Shown here: positions 1 to 9,495 of the stretch, in pieces
Layout of the letters: each line of letters begins with the position of its first letter
Position numbering within the stretch: the first letter of the stretch is position 1
NCBI RefSeq assembly: GCF_015680705.1
Contig: NZ_JADNYP010000007.1
Span: 124,001 to 188,000, forward strand
Source of the DNA: Pseudomonas fulva
GTDB lineage: Bacteria; Pseudomonadota; Gammaproteobacteria; Pseudomonadales; Pseudomonadaceae
Reading direction: 5' to 3'
Length of the DNA: 64,000 nucleotides
Program-made: the position numbers and the translations under genes
Notes under the pieces: model-generated
What the model saw: the letters and a program-made list of their open reading frames with translations, nothing else
What the model was told of the DNA's origin: nothing
The model's database searches: none

Positions 1-2
1 AC

Positions 3-305
3 GAGCCGCTCAACAACCTGGACATGAAGCACGCCGTGCTGATCATGCGTGCCTTGCGCCGGCTGTGCGACGAGCAGGGTCGCACGGTGATCCTGGTGGT
101 CCACGACATCAACTTCGCCGCCAACTACTCCGATCACATCGTGGCCATGAAGCACGGCGCGGTGCACTGCTGCGGGCCGGTGGCGGAGGTGGTCGACGAG
201 CGCTGCCTGCGCGAGCTGTTCGAGCTGGACTTCGAGATTCTGCGCAGCGGACAGGGGTTCGTCTGCAACTACTTCAACCCACCGACATCAATGGAGCTGA
301 CATGA
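3..305 (+). CDS. Iron-siderophore ABC transporter ATPase, C-terminal fragment
   Basis: Only the last 100 codons are in the window; the gene begins upstream of base 1. The first visible residues, EPLNNLD, are the end of the Walker B/D-loop of an ABC ATPase, and they are followed by an H-loop histidine in VVHDINFAANYSD. The tail (FELDFEILRSGQGFVCNYF) is the type seen in FepC/YclP-like ATPases that energise ferric-siderophore import across the inner membrane. The stop codon overlaps the ATG of the next gene (ATGA), so the two are translationally coupled, and the permease genes should lie upstream outside the window. The exact siderophore cannot be told from this fragment. Confidence 0.9.
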   Translation, partial: EPLNNLDMKHAVLIMRALRRLCDEQGRTVILVVHDINFAANYSDHIVAMKHGAVHCCGPVAEVVDERCLRELFELDFEILRSGQGFVCNYFNPPTSMELT

Positions 306-1294
306 AGGCTGGCAACGTGAACAAGGCGGCCGCCGCGCTGCTGGCGGCGGCGATCGCCCTGGCCGTGCAGGGCTGCGACAAGGCCGAGGACAAGCAGGCG
401 AGCATCGCGCCGCCGACGCCACAGGCATCGGCGTACCAGCCGGTGAGCGTCGAGCACCCGCTGGGTACCACGGTGATCGAGAAACTGCCCCAGCGCGTGG
501 TGGCCTTCGACATGAGCGAGGTGGACAGCCTCGACCAGCTCGGGGCCCCCGTGGTCGGCATGGCCAAGGACTATGTGGCGGACTTCCTGGTCAAGTACCG
601 GGACGATCCCCAGGTCGCCGACGTCGGCACCACCATCCAGCCCAACCTCGAGCGGCTGCACGCGCTCAAGCCCGACCTGATCCTCATTTCGCCGCTGCAG
701 GCACAGAGCTACGCCGAGCTGAGCCAGATCGCGCCGACCCTGTACGACGATGTCGACCTGAGCAACCGGCAAGGCCACTTCATCGACACCGCCAAGGCCC
801 ACCTGCTGACCCTGGGTCGAATCTTCGACAAGCAGGACCTGGCTCGCGAAAAGGTCGCGCACATGGACGCCACGATCGAAAAGACCCGCAAGGTAACCGA
901 AGGCCGCCCGGAAAAAGCTCTGATCGTGCTGCACAACAATGGCGCCTTTACCTCCTACGGGGTCAAGTCGCGCTATGGCTTCGTGTTCGACACCCTTGGC
1001 GTGAAACCGGCCAGCGGCGACATGGAGGCCGGGCTGCACGGCCAGCCGATCTCCAACGAGTTCATCCAGCAGGCCGACCCGGACATCCTCTACGTGATCG
1101 ATCGCACGGCGGTGATGGAGCGGCGCCCGGCGCTGAACCTGCAGAGCCTGGACAACCCGCTGCTGCGCAAGACCAAGGCCTGGAACAATGGTCGAGTGGT
1201 GTTCGTCGACGCACAGACCTGGTACCTCTGCACCGCCAGCGTGACCTGCCTGGACCGCATGGCCAGCGAAGTGGTCCAGGGCTACGAGGGCTGA
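302..1294 (+). CDS. Siderophore-binding lipoprotein of an ABC importer (FatB/CeuE/YclQ type)
   Basis: This 330-residue protein starts at the ATG that overlaps the stop of the ATPase gene. The N-terminus is a lipoprotein signal (hydrophobic AAALLAAAIALAV, then lipobox VQGC), so it should be anchored to the membrane facing the periplasm. The body has the features of periplasmic-binding-protein class III (TroA-like) iron-siderophore binders: an N-lobe with PQRVVAFDMSEVDSLDQLG, a link helix, and the C-lobe segment PDILYVIDRTAV. It resembles the FatB/CeuE/YclQ group, which bind catecholate or mixed catecholate siderophores; that assignment is inference from the sequence pattern. It is the last gene of its operon, followed directly by a terminator, then by the outer-membrane receptor gene. 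Confidence 0.9.
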   Translation: MKAGNVNKAAAALLAAAIALAVQGCDKAEDKQASIAPPTPQASAYQPVSVEHPLGTTVIEKLPQRVVAFDMSEVDSLDQLGAPVVGMAKDYVADFLVKYRDDPQVADVGTTIQPNLERLHALKPDLILISPLQAQSYAELSQIAPTLYDDVDLSNRQGHFIDTAKAHLLTLGRIFDKQDLAREKVAHMDATIEKTRKVTEGRPEKALIVLHNNGAFTSYGVKSRYGFVFDTLGVKPASGDMEAGLHGQPISNEFIQQADPDILYVIDRTAVMERRPALNLQSLDNPLLRKTKAWNNGRVVFVDAQTWYLCTASVTCLDRMASEVVQGYEG

Positions 1295-1317
1295 ATCCGG
1301 CGATCGATACCCTGGAA

Positions 1318-1350
1318 AAGGCCAGTGCCACTACGGTAGTGGCCTTTTTT
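1318..1350 (+). terminator. Rho-independent terminator after the siderophore ABC operon
   Basis: A perfect 7-bp stem (GCCACTA/TAGTGGC, loop CGG, positions 1327–1343) is followed at once by CTTTTTT. It sits 24 bases after the stop of the binding-protein gene and ends transcription of the ABC operon before the Fur-box region of the next gene. Confidence 0.85.
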
Positions 1351-1357
1351 GCCATAT

Positions 1358-1376
1358 GGTAATGATTTCCATTGCG
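1358..1376 (+). promoter_or_regulatory. Probable Fur box upstream of the TonB receptor
   Basis: GGTAATGATTTCCATTGCG matches the 19-bp Fur consensus GATAATGATAATCATTATC at 12 positions, including the TAATGAT and CATT cores. It lies between the terminator and the receptor start, where an iron-responsive operator is expected for a siderophore receptor. Only one box is visible; binding is inferred. Confidence 0.55.
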
Positions 1377-1444
1377 GATTTGTGGTGCTGGTTCGGAAAC
1401 CTAGTACATACCTTCCCTCTTTCCGAACCGAAAGGAACTCAAGC

Positions 1445-3673
1445 ATGTCGGAACGCTGCATCACCCGGCCCGTCCACCCCGCCGCACGGCAGGCCGCCCT
1501 GCACCTTGCCCCCACCCGTACGTCCCTGGCCGTCAGGATGGCGTTGCTGCTCGGCCTGGGCGCGGCGCCCGGCGTCGTGTTCGCCGCGTCGACCGGGCAG
1601 GACAGCGGGCCGGCCAGCCTGGTGCTCTCCGAGACCACCATCGAGAGCACCCAGGACGCTGCCGGCGACCTGCCGCCCGAGTATGCCGGCGGGCAGGTCG
1701 CCACGGGCGGCAGGGTCGGGTTGCTGGGCAACAAGGACCTGTTGGAAACGCCCTTCAGCACGATCAGCTATACCGACAAGTACATCCAGGACCGGCAGGC
1801 CAAGGAAATCACCGATGTCATCGCCGCGACCGATCCTTCGGTGTTCACCAATGGCGTGAAGGGCTCGCACAGCGAGAGCTACTCGATTCGTGGTTTCAGC
1901 ACCAGCCCCAGCGACATGACCGTCGATGGCCTGTTCGGCATGGCGCCCTTCTATCGCGCCTCGCCAGAGATGTACGAGCGCGTCGAGGTGCTCAAGGGGC
2001 CATCGGTGCTGCTCAACGGCATGCCGCCCAATGGTTCGGTGGGGGGGACCGTCAACCTGATTCCCAAACGCGCAGGCGATACGCCCCTGACCCGGCTGAC
2101 CGGCACGTTCGAATCGGACTCGCAGTTCGGCGGGCACCTGGACGTCGGCCGCCGCTTCGGCGACGACAACCAGTTCGGCGTGCGCTTCAACTCGGTCTAT
2201 CGAGATGGCGACACCTCGACCAATGACCAAGGCCATCGCACCCAATTGAACGCCCTCGCCCTGGACTGGCGCGGCGAGCGTGGGCGGCTCTCGCTCGACC
2301 TGTTCGACAGCGAAGACACCATCAACGGCCAGAACCGTGGCATTGGCCTGGCGGCGGGTGTCTCCGTACCCAAGCCACCAAGCTCGGACACCCTGCTCAA
2401 CCCCGACTGGGCACGCTTGCAGACCAAGGACAAGGGCGTGATCCTGCGGGGCGAATACGAGCTGAGCGACCAGGTCATGGCCTACGGTGCCATAGGTACC
2501 AGCAAGACCCACTACCAGTACAATGGCGCGATGTCGGCAACCGTCCTCAACGACGCCGGCGATTTCCGGACGCTCATGGGGCAATTGCAGTTCGAGATCC
2601 ACAAAACCTCGGCCGAAGTCGGCTTGCGCGGCCACTTCGACACGTTCGGCATCGGCCACCAGTGGTCGGTGAATGCCACCCAGTACAGTGACAAGGAAAA
2701 AGACTGGGGCCGCCGCTCGATCGACGGTGCCGAGGTGATCAGCAACATTTATCACCCTGTCTGGGGGCCGAAAGCACCGACTTCCTGGCCGCTGATCATT
2801 CACACCGAGAACGACCTCAAGAGCTACGGCCTGGCCGACACGCTGTCGTTCCTGGACGACCGCGTGCAATTGACCTTGGGCGTGCGCCGCCAGGAGGTGG
2901 TCACCGACACCTATGACGTCGCCACTGGCGCACGCAACAAGCCCGGCTATGACGAACACGCGACCAGCCCGGCCGCCGCGATCCTGTTCCGACTGACCGA
3001 CAACCTGTCGCTCTACGGCAACTACATCGAAGGCCTGAGCAAAGGCTCATCGGCGCCGTTGACCGCGGCCAACGCCGGCGAGGTGTTCGCGCCCTACGAG
3101 TCCAAGCAGCGCGAGGTCGGCCTCAAGCTCGACCTGGGTACCTTCACCCACACCCTGGCCTTCTACGAGATCAAGCGCCCGAACAGCTACACCGATCCGG
3201 TCACCAACATCTACTCGTTCGGCGGCGAACAACGCAACCGCGGTGTGGAATGGAGCTTCTTCGGCTCGCCAATCATGGATGTCCGGCTGATGGGTGGCAT
3301 CGCGTACGTCGATCCCAAGGTGACCAAGGGCCTTCCGGCGTCGGAAGGCAAGAAAGCCACCGGCACGCCCAAGCTCCAAGGCAAGCTAGGTGTGGAATGG
3401 GACACGCCCTTCGTGGATGGGCTGACCCTGACGGCCAATGCCACCTCGCTGTCCAAGCAATACATCAACGCCGACAACAGCCTGTCCATTCCGGGCTACA
3501 CGATCTTCGACGTCGGCGCGCGCTATGCGCTGGAAGTCGGCAACAAGCCCGTGGTCTTGCGAGCCAACGTCTCCAACCTGGCCGACAAGGACTACTGGGG
3601 CATGCCACAGACCTCGAGCCTGGCGCTGGGCGCGCCACGCACATACGAGCTGTCGGCGACGGTGGACTTCTGA
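1445..3673 (+). CDS. TonB-dependent siderophore receptor
   Basis: This 742-residue protein starts at an ATG preceded by AAAGGAAC; the frame is open further upstream but that part covers the terminator and Fur box. It has a long signal peptide ending near VVFAAS, a plug domain with TPFSTISYTDKYI-type start, the typical SIRGF and VEVLKGPSVLLNG motifs and GGTVNLIPKRA at the plug end, then a 22-strand-type beta-barrel finishing in a C-terminal phenylalanine (ELSATVDF). There is no extra N-terminal signalling domain, so it is a plain receptor rather than a FecA/FpvA-type transducer. It follows the matching periplasmic binding protein and a Fur-box-like site, which suggests the two act on the same ferric siderophore. 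The ligand itself is unknown. Confidence 0.95.
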   Translation: MSERCITRPVHPAARQAALHLAPTRTSLAVRMALLLGLGAAPGVVFAASTGQDSGPASLVLSETTIESTQDAAGDLPPEYAGGQVATGGRVGLLGNKDLLETPFSTISYTDKYIQDRQAKEITDVIAATDPSVFTNGVKGSHSESYSIRGFSTSPSDMTVDGLFGMAPFYRASPEMYERVEVLKGPSVLLNGMPPNGSVGGTVNLIPKRAGDTPLTRLTGTFESDSQFGGHLDVGRRFGDDNQFGVRFNSVYRDGDTSTNDQGHRTQLNALALDWRGERGRLSLDLFDSEDTINGQNRGIGLAAGVSVPKPPSSDTLLNPDWARLQTKDKGVILRGEYELSDQVMAYGAIGTSKTHYQYNGAMSATVLNDAGDFRTLMGQLQFEIHKTSAEVGLRGHFDTFGIGHQWSVNATQYSDKEKDWGRRSIDGAEVISNIYHPVWGPKAPTSWPLIIHTENDLKSYGLADTLSFLDDRVQLTLGVRRQEVVTDTYDVATGARNKPGYDEHATSPAAAILFRLTDNLSLYGNYIEGLSKGSSAPLTAANAGEVFAPYESKQREVGLKLDLGTFTHTLAFYEIKRPNSYTDPVTNIYSFGGEQRNRGVEWSFFGSPIMDVRLMGGIAYVDPKVTKGLPASEGKKATGTPKLQGKLGVEWDTPFVDGLTLTANATSLSKQYINADNSLSIPGYTIFDVGARYALEVGNKPVVLRANVSNLADKDYWGMPQTSSLALGAPRTYELSATVDF

Positions 3674-3865
3674 CGTAGGCTGACCAGGGCGGGGCACTGC
3701 AACGAGGCCCCCTCAGGGAAACCGCAGCAGATTCAAAAAGCAGGCCTATCAGATACAGCGACCGTCTCCGACTGATCCAAGATGGTCTTGTGCATGCCTA
3801 CGCCTCCCGCTTCGCAGGAGGCGCTTGCCGATGTTGTTCCTTGTCTTGTAGAGAACATGCTGTTC

Positions 3866-5755
3866 TCAACCAACCGCCCGCCCTGCATCCACCTCCTCCA
3901 ATTGCCGCCGCACACTGCCAATCGAATCCTGCACCTTTCGGGTAAAACTCGACGGCTCACGATACGTCATGACCAACCGATCGATCGCCCGCGTCATGGC
4001 CACGTACAACAAACGCGCCTCGTCCGCCTCGTCTTCCTCCTTGCGTGGCATCTCGCCGAGCCCAGGAATAAGCACCAGACCAAACTCCAACCCCTTGCTC
4101 GAATGCATGCTGACGATCTTGACCGAGTCCCCGCTGCCATACAGTCGGCCACGCCCCTCGGACGACTGTCCGGAGGCGAAGGCAATCCCGGCTACCTGCA
4201 ATGCCCGCTCGATACGGCGGGCCTGGGCGGTATTGCGGTAGATCACCGCCATGTCATCCAATGCGCGGCCCTGGCCATGGGCGTCGCGGATGCGTTCGAC
4301 GATGCAATTGCACTCCTGCCAGTCGGTCTCGCAGCGCAGCAATTCCGGGAAGGCACCGCGGCGTCCGGCACTCTGCGGGGCGACCACCGGTACGCCGTCC
4401 TCGGCGGCGTCGCGAGCGGCGAGCAATTCCGTGGCGAAGGCGCGTGCCACTGAGAGCACCTCGACGGTATTGCGGTAGTTCAGGCGCAGAATGGTAGTAC
4501 GGCCCTGGGCCTGGATGCCGACGCTGGCGAAGCTGAAGTTCATCCCGCTCTTGCCGCCCTTGTCGCGGTAGATGGACTGGGCGTCGTCATACAGCACCAG
4601 CAGCGAATTGCTCTGCGGGTCGATCATCTGCACCACCAGCTTGAACCATTCTGGCTGGAAGTCGTGGCCTTCGTCGATCAGCACCGCTGCATACTGGGCA
4701 CGAGGGATGAAGCCACGATCCACACCGTCTATCGTGTTGTCGACCATCTGCTTCATCTTGACGTCCATGGGCAGGTACTGAGCGGGACCGCTGACGTTGA
4801 AGGTCCTGAGCATGTCCGAGCACCAGGCATGGAAGTTGCGCACGATGACCTTGTCGCTCAGGCCCCGCTCATGCAGCACTTGGCGCAAGCGGCCGGCCAG
4901 CGACTTGTTGTAGCAGAGCACCAGCACCGGCTTGCTCGAGACTTGTGCCAAATGGGCGCAGCGGTAGCCAAGGATCATGGTCTTGCCAGAGCCGGCCGCG
5001 CCGTGGATCACCCGGTGTCCCTCCCCCAGCGAGCGCGCCAGCTGCTCTTGCTGCAGGTCCATCACCTTGATCAGCGTTGGCAGCGGCGCGTCCTGCTCGG
5101 CGAACAGACCGAATTGACCGGGCACTGCGTTCACTCGCACTTCGGGGTATAGGTGATAACGCACACGATCGATTTGCGGCAGGCTCAGATGGCACGGGAA
5201 TACATGGTGGAACATGCCCCAGAGTCGCTGCTGGAAGGCCTCGGTATCGACCGTCTCGGTCATCTCGTCCTGGAACATCACCTGCTGGGGGTTGAGCACC
5301 TCGGCGAGGTTCGTGCCTTCGAACTGCTTGCGGGTAATGCCGGTCAGCACCACGCCCCAGCCGAACGGCATTAGCAACTTGCCAGCATGTGGCGAACCGG
5401 CGGGTTGTACCAGTGCAGGGTCCTTCTGCAGCATGCTTGCGGCTTCCATGGCATAGGTCCGCGCTTGCAGCATCGGGTTCTTCTGGGTTTTCAACAGGCC
5501 TTCGGCGTAGATCCTGGCCTGGTCACGGTCCATGCTCTGGATGGTATCGAGCTTCCAATCCTTCACTTCCAGCACCAGCAGCCCGCGCAGCGGGTGTAGC
5601 AACACGAAGTCCGGCTGCAAGGCTTTCGGCCCCACCGGGACGTTGTACCAGCAGAGATAGTCGTCCTCGAGCTTCTTCTCCAGACGATCAGCTAGCCGGC
5701 GTTCGCCCGACGTATCGAAGCGGCAGGTGGTACGGGATGGAAAGAATCGAGCCAT
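3866..5755 (-). CDS. NERD-domain superfamily 1 (UvrD-like) helicase
   Basis: This 629-residue protein is taken from the ATG at 5755, which has AAGG eight bases upstream; an in-frame ATG at 5788 lacks a good site. Residues about 10–130 form a NERD (nuclease-related) domain with the catalytic-type pattern PDFVLL…LVLEVKDW (Asp49, Glu63, Lys65). It is followed by a SF1 helicase core: Walker A GAAGSGKT at 252–259, motif II DEGHDF, and the C-terminal motifs MHSSKGLEF and LLYVAMTRA. Such proteins are predicted DNA nuclease-helicases; some related proteins protect against phage. It stands alone on the minus strand, head to head with the RES-domain gene across an AT-rich 457-bp region. A role in DNA repair and a role in defence are both possible. 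Confidence 0.85.
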   Translation of the reverse strand: MARFFPSRTTCRFDTSGERRLADRLEKKLEDDYLCWYNVPVGPKALQPDFVLLHPLRGLLVLEVKDWKLDTIQSMDRDQARIYAEGLLKTQKNPMLQARTYAMEAASMLQKDPALVQPAGSPHAGKLLMPFGWGVVLTGITRKQFEGTNLAEVLNPQQVMFQDEMTETVDTEAFQQRLWGMFHHVFPCHLSLPQIDRVRYHLYPEVRVNAVPGQFGLFAEQDAPLPTLIKVMDLQQEQLARSLGEGHRVIHGAAGSGKTMILGYRCAHLAQVSSKPVLVLCYNKSLAGRLRQVLHERGLSDKVIVRNFHAWCSDMLRTFNVSGPAQYLPMDVKMKQMVDNTIDGVDRGFIPRAQYAAVLIDEGHDFQPEWFKLVVQMIDPQSNSLLVLYDDAQSIYRDKGGKSGMNFSFASVGIQAQGRTTILRLNYRNTVEVLSVARAFATELLAARDAAEDGVPVVAPQSAGRRGAFPELLRCETDWQECNCIVERIRDAHGQGRALDDMAVIYRNTAQARRIERALQVAGIAFASGQSSEGRGRLYGSGDSVKIVSMHSSKGLEFGLVLIPGLGEMPRKEEDEADEARLLYVAMTRAIDRLVMTYREPSSFTRKVQDSIGSVRRQLEEVDAGRAVG

Positions 5756-6212
5756 GTCGGTTGCCTTTTCCGTGGCGTGCCAAGGCACTGTTGAGGTGGC
5801 GGAGGTTCGAGCTTCCCTTTAATGGACAGCGTTGTAAAGACTTGTAACTTTCGGAGGGGGGGGACAAGTGTTCTACCAGACCACCCGCACCAGATCGAGA
5901 CAAACCGAGAAACGAAGTTGACGAATGAACCCTCGAGGCACTTCACCTCTTGTTTTCAGCGCGATAGATCATTTATTCAAAACCACAAAAACTTAATTTT
6001 GTTTTTCAAGAAAACATTAAGTAATTTATGACTCACCCTCACGACTTGCTTCGCAAAAAATGTACTTGCACGATATGACGGTACACGAATAAGATTCGCT
6101 CCGCCGCCAACGACACAGCGGCTTATCATTAATCGGCTGTTTCGGCAGCCCACACGGTCATCCGCCTTGGAATTAGCCATGAGCAGAATTAACAATAAGG
6201 ACATCATAAACA
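5756..6212. other. AT-rich intergenic region between helicase and RES gene
   Basis: This 457-base region holds no convincing gene. Its right part is clearly AT-rich (for example the A/T tracts around 5970–6030), unlike the flanking chromosome. It must carry the divergent promoters of the helicase and the RES gene. A candidate promoter for the latter is TTGCAC (6066–6071), an 18-base spacer and TAAGAT (6090–6095). Confidence 0.5.
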
Positions 6213-6869
6213 ATGAACATAGAGAAGACGCCACAAGACGATGTAAATGAACTGATCGTAAACGTTATCACCACCGCTCCGTCTGTGCTGCGCACGATCC
6301 AGCGAGGCACACAACTCTATCGAGTCCAGAAATCGAAACGCGATTCGAGCCCGATCCATTATGAGCGCGCCTCCGACTCACGCTATGCCGATCCTGCGCA
6401 ACGAATCGGAGTGAAATACCTGGCAGGTAGCGACATGGTGGCCATCGCCGAGTCTTTTCAAGGCGACAACCGCGACCAGAGATCCGTCCAGGCCAGCGAC
6501 ATGGCGCAAAAATCGCTCCATTGCCTACAGGCGGCACGCGACCTGAAAGTAGTAGACGTAACGGTCCTCGCAGCTAGAAGCACAAACAGTCCTTTGTACG
6601 CGATGGTGAAGACCAGATACGACAATGGTTACGAACTGACCCGCCAGCTCAGTCACGCCTGTATGCAATTAACAGACATAGATGGCCTGATCTACCCTTC
6701 TGCGGTACTGAGCCCCGCGGGTTTGTTCGAAGGTTGCAACTTGGTGCTGTTCGAAAACCGGCAGGCACAGCTCCGTCCGGTGCATTATCTGCCTGTACTG
6801 GAAGTCGAGCTGTCTACTGGCGAGACAGCGAAGGAGCTGCTCAATGCCTTGGGCGTCACGATAGTCTGA
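6213..6869 (+). CDS. RES-domain protein (probable NAD+-degrading toxin/effector)
   Basis: This 218-residue protein starts at an ATG 11 bases after AAGGA. It shows the three signature residues of the RES family in order: Arg in TQLYRVQ, Glu in MVAIAESFQ, and Ser in LIYPSAV, with the spacing usual for the domain. Characterised RES proteins (MbcT, P. putida Res) degrade NAD+ by phosphorolysis or hydrolysis and act as toxins. In those systems the antitoxin is an Xre/DUF2384 protein encoded just upstream on the same strand; no such gene exists here. Instead a helix-turn-helix gene converges with it 33 bases downstream and a helicase gene diverges from it. That it acts as a toxin is inference from family and key residues. 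Confidence 0.75.
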   Translation: MNIEKTPQDDVNELIVNVITTAPSVLRTIQRGTQLYRVQKSKRDSSPIHYERASDSRYADPAQRIGVKYLAGSDMVAIAESFQGDNRDQRSVQASDMAQKSLHCLQAARDLKVVDVTVLAARSTNSPLYAMVKTRYDNGYELTRQLSHACMQLTDIDGLIYPSAVLSPAGLFEGCNLVLFENRQAQLRPVHYLPVLEVELSTGETAKELLNALGVTIV

Positions 6870-6902
6870 GGTATCCGCCAGCGTTTCTGGCAACCCTGGC
6901 TG

Positions 6903-7583
6903 TCAATGCCCCATCGTCCCCATGTTGTCAAAGTCTCGTTTGAACAGATCGATACGCTTTGCCGTATCTAGCAGTTCGTGGCGATACTTTTCATCTGCCG
7001 ATGTGTCCGGTTCGGCCAGGTCGATCCGGTCGAGCAGAAACTGGATGAACAGGTTCATCCGCGAGGTATCCGCTGGGTCGATCCGCATTTCCTCGATCAG
7101 CCTTTCGAAAATCGGCTTCACCCTATTTCCATCGAACTGAAAGCCGGGGTAATAGCGCCGTCGACCTTCGCTGTAGACCAACAGCTTGCCGCTTTGGGTA
7201 CGCTGGCTCAGTGCCTGCTTTTTTATGCCAAGGATGTCACAGACTTCACTGGCATCGAGCAGATCACAGCGTTGCTGCGCGCGCGTGAAGGCACGCTTGC
7301 GCATGTTGGCGTCGGCTAGCTGATTGCGCACGGCGATGCTGCGCTTCTTTTCCTCAGTGTATTGGACCCGCTTCGAGAGGCTGGCGGCAGGTTGCGTTTC
7401 GACCGGCGCGAGTTCTGCGATGGCGGCGAAGGCCTGGGCATCCTCCAGAGTGACCGCACGCAGCAGTTGGGCCTCTGGAGTCGTGGCGATTCTTGCCAGG
7501 AAGCGATAGATCAATTGGACCTGGGCTTGCGAAGCTCTCGCGCTCGTACGAGGTGCGACTGCGTCAAGCATTGCAGCGGACAT
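6903..7583 (-). CDS. Helix-turn-helix protein convergent with the RES gene
   Basis: This 226-residue protein uses the ATG at 7583, which has GGAG six bases upstream; an ATG at 7595 is weaker. The central part ([25 protein letters not shown]) is a MerR/excisionase-like helix-turn-helix, followed by a short wing ([17 protein letters not shown]). The N-terminal 120 residues are Ala/Gln-rich and helical, the C-terminus is helical ([21 protein letters not shown]). It was not recognised as a known family. Its tail-to-tail position to the RES gene could make it an unorthodox antitoxin or regulator, but it lacks the recognisable DUF2384 toxin-binding domain. An independent transcription regulator is equally possible. 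Confidence 0.6.
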   Translation of the reverse strand: MSAAMLDAVAPRTSARASQAQVQLIYRFLARIATTPEAQLLRAVTLEDAQAFAAIAELAPVETQPAASLSKRVQYTEEKKRSIAVRNQLADANMRKRAFTRAQQRCDLLDASEVCDILGIKKQALSQRTQSGKLLVYSEGRRRYYPGFQFDGNRVKPIFERLIEEMRIDPADTSRMNLFIQFLLDRIDLAEPDTSADEKYRHELLDTAKRIDLFKRDFDNMGTMGH

Positions 7584-7800
7584 GAGTATCTCCATCACGG
7601 TGCATGAACTGGCATTCACGGTACTGCCGCATGGCTCTTTAGTCAAGTTGTACACTTGTCCAACTCATTTATCGCTGCGCTTGAATCATTTCCTCACGAA
7701 TACCCGCCCCCGTGCCAGGAACGATATCAATATAACATCATCGAATCCCTCGAAAATAACCAGGGCCTTCCCTTTTTCCTACCCTGGCCAGGAGCGATTC

Positions 7801-9426
7801 ATGCAATTCAGACACATCAAGATCGGCCTTCGCGCTGCCGTAATGTTCATCCTGATCGGCCTGCTGGTGGCGCTGCTCGGGCTGGTCGCGCTGTACGAGA
7901 CGCGCAGGATGGACAGCGCCAGCGATGAGATCCGCGCCATCTGGATGCCGGCGGTGATCGTACTGGGCGATATCGGGCGGGATGTAGGGCGGGCGCGGGC
8001 GTTGACCATGCGCAGCATCCTCGAGGAACAGGCCAGCGCCCGCGAGGCGACCCTGGCCGAGGTGGATGGCATCAACAGCGGCCTGCAAAAGGGCTTGGCG
8101 TTCTATGAAGGCACCATCGACGAGCCGGAAGACCGGGCGCTGTTCGATGCCTTCATGACGGCCAAGGAACGTTACCAAGCGCTGCAGGCCAACGTTCGCG
8201 AGGCAGTCCTGGCCAACCGCCTGGACAATGCCCGACAACTGGTCAATGGACCGCTGGCGCAGGGCACCGAGGCAATGATGGGCACCCTCACGGCGCTGGT
8301 GCGGTACAACGCCCAGGGTGCCGAGAAGGCCTCCACGCGCAGTGCCGAGGCATATGATGAGTCCTTTGCGCTGATCATCGGCGCGCTGCTGCTGATCCTG
8401 CTGGTTTTGGTCGCGATCGCCACGCTGCTCACCCGCAGTATCGTCGTGCCGTTGGCCGAAGCGGTAAGCGTGGCGGAACGGGTCGCTTCGGGCGATCTGA
8501 CCCGGGACATCCCGGTCGAAGGTCGCGACGAGCCGGCGCTGCTGCTCGGCGCGCTCGCGCGCATGCAGGACAGCCTGCGCGGAACGCTGCGCCAGATCGC
8601 CGCCTCTTCCGAGCAGCTGGCCTCGGCTTCGGAAGAACTGCACAGCGTCACCGAGGACACCAGCCGTGGCCTGCACCAGCAGAGCGCGGAGATCGACCAG
8701 GCGGCCACGGCGGTGAACCAGATGACCGCGGCCGTCGAGGAAGTCGCCGGCAATGCGGTCAGCACCGCGGACGCCTCCAAGAACGCCGACCAGACCACGC
8801 GCGAGGGGCGCGAGCAAGTCAATCAGGCCCTGGACTCGATCCGCCTGCTGGTCGAGGACGTGACCGGGACTTCGCAAGAGATCGAACAGCTGGCTAGCAG
8901 CGCTAACGAGATCAGCCGGGTGCTGGACGTGATCGGCGCGATCGCCGGGCAAACCAACCTGCTGGCGCTCAACGCGGCGATCGAGGCGGCGCGCGCTGGC
9001 GAGGCCGGGCGGGGCTTCGCGGTGGTGGCCGACGAGGTACGCGCCCTCGCCCACCGCACCCAGCAGTCCACCGAGGAGATCGAACAGATGATCGGCGCCA
9101 TCCAGTCGGGTACCGAGCGCGCGGTGGGGGCCATGCACAGCAGCCAGGGCCGGGCCAGTGGCACCCTGGATATCGCCCAGAGCGCCGGTCGGGCGCTGGA
9201 GACCATCGCCGAGGCCATCGCTTCGATCAATCAGCGCAACCTGGTGATCGCCAGCGCTTCGGAGCAGCAAGCCCAGGTGGCCCGGGAAGTCGATCGCAAC
9301 CTGGTGAACATTCGCGACTTGTCGATGCAGACCTCGACCGGCGCCAACCAGACCAGCGCCGCCGCCCAGGAGCTTTCGCGCCTGGCGGTGGAACTCAACG
9401 CAATGGTGGCGCAGTTCAAGCTGTAA
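7801..9426 (+). CDS. Methyl-accepting chemotaxis protein (4HB sensor)
   Basis: This 541-residue chemoreceptor starts at an ATG after CCAGGAG; the frame is open upstream but has no translation signals there. The N-terminal membrane segment ([20 protein letters not shown]) is followed by a periplasmic four-helix-bundle sensor of about 155 residues with the [10 protein letters not shown] pattern, and a second membrane segment ([20 protein letters not shown]). A HAMP domain follows, then the cytoplasmic coiled coil with the conserved hairpin tip ([19 protein letters not shown] and FAVVADEVR). It senses a periplasmic ligand and signals to CheA; the ligand is unknown. It ends without a CheR/CheB-tethering pentapeptide. 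Confidence 0.95.
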   Translation: MQFRHIKIGLRAAVMFILIGLLVALLGLVALYETRRMDSASDEIRAIWMPAVIVLGDIGRDVGRARALTMRSILEEQASAREATLAEVDGINSGLQKGLAFYEGTIDEPEDRALFDAFMTAKERYQALQANVREAVLANRLDNARQLVNGPLAQGTEAMMGTLTALVRYNAQGAEKASTRSAEAYDESFALIIGALLLILLVLVAIATLLTRSIVVPLAEAVSVAERVASGDLTRDIPVEGRDEPALLLGALARMQDSLRGTLRQIAASSEQLASASEELHSVTEDTSRGLHQQSAEIDQAATAVNQMTAAVEEVAGNAVSTADASKNADQTTREGREQVNQALDSIRLLVEDVTGTSQEIEQLASSANEISRVLDVIGAIAGQTNLLALNAAIEAARAGEAGRGFAVVADEVRALAHRTQQSTEEIEQMIGAIQSGTERAVGAMHSSQGRASGTLDIAQSAGRALETIAEAIASINQRNLVIASASEQQAQVAREVDRNLVNIRDLSMQTSTGANQTSAAAQELSRLAVELNAMVAQFKL

Positions 9427-9495
9427 GTCAGCTACGGCGCAGGTCGTGGTTGCAGCATCGGCCACGACCTGCCCTGCCAGGCCAGGGGTCGCTGC

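Noticed and set aside
269..1039. 256-codon frame antisense to the siderophore-binding gene
   Set aside because: Shadow of the coding frame; no family match and no ribosome site.
5822..6031. 69-codon frame in the helicase–RES intergenic region
   Set aside because: No ribosome site and no protein-like composition; AT tracts at its end resemble promoter DNA.
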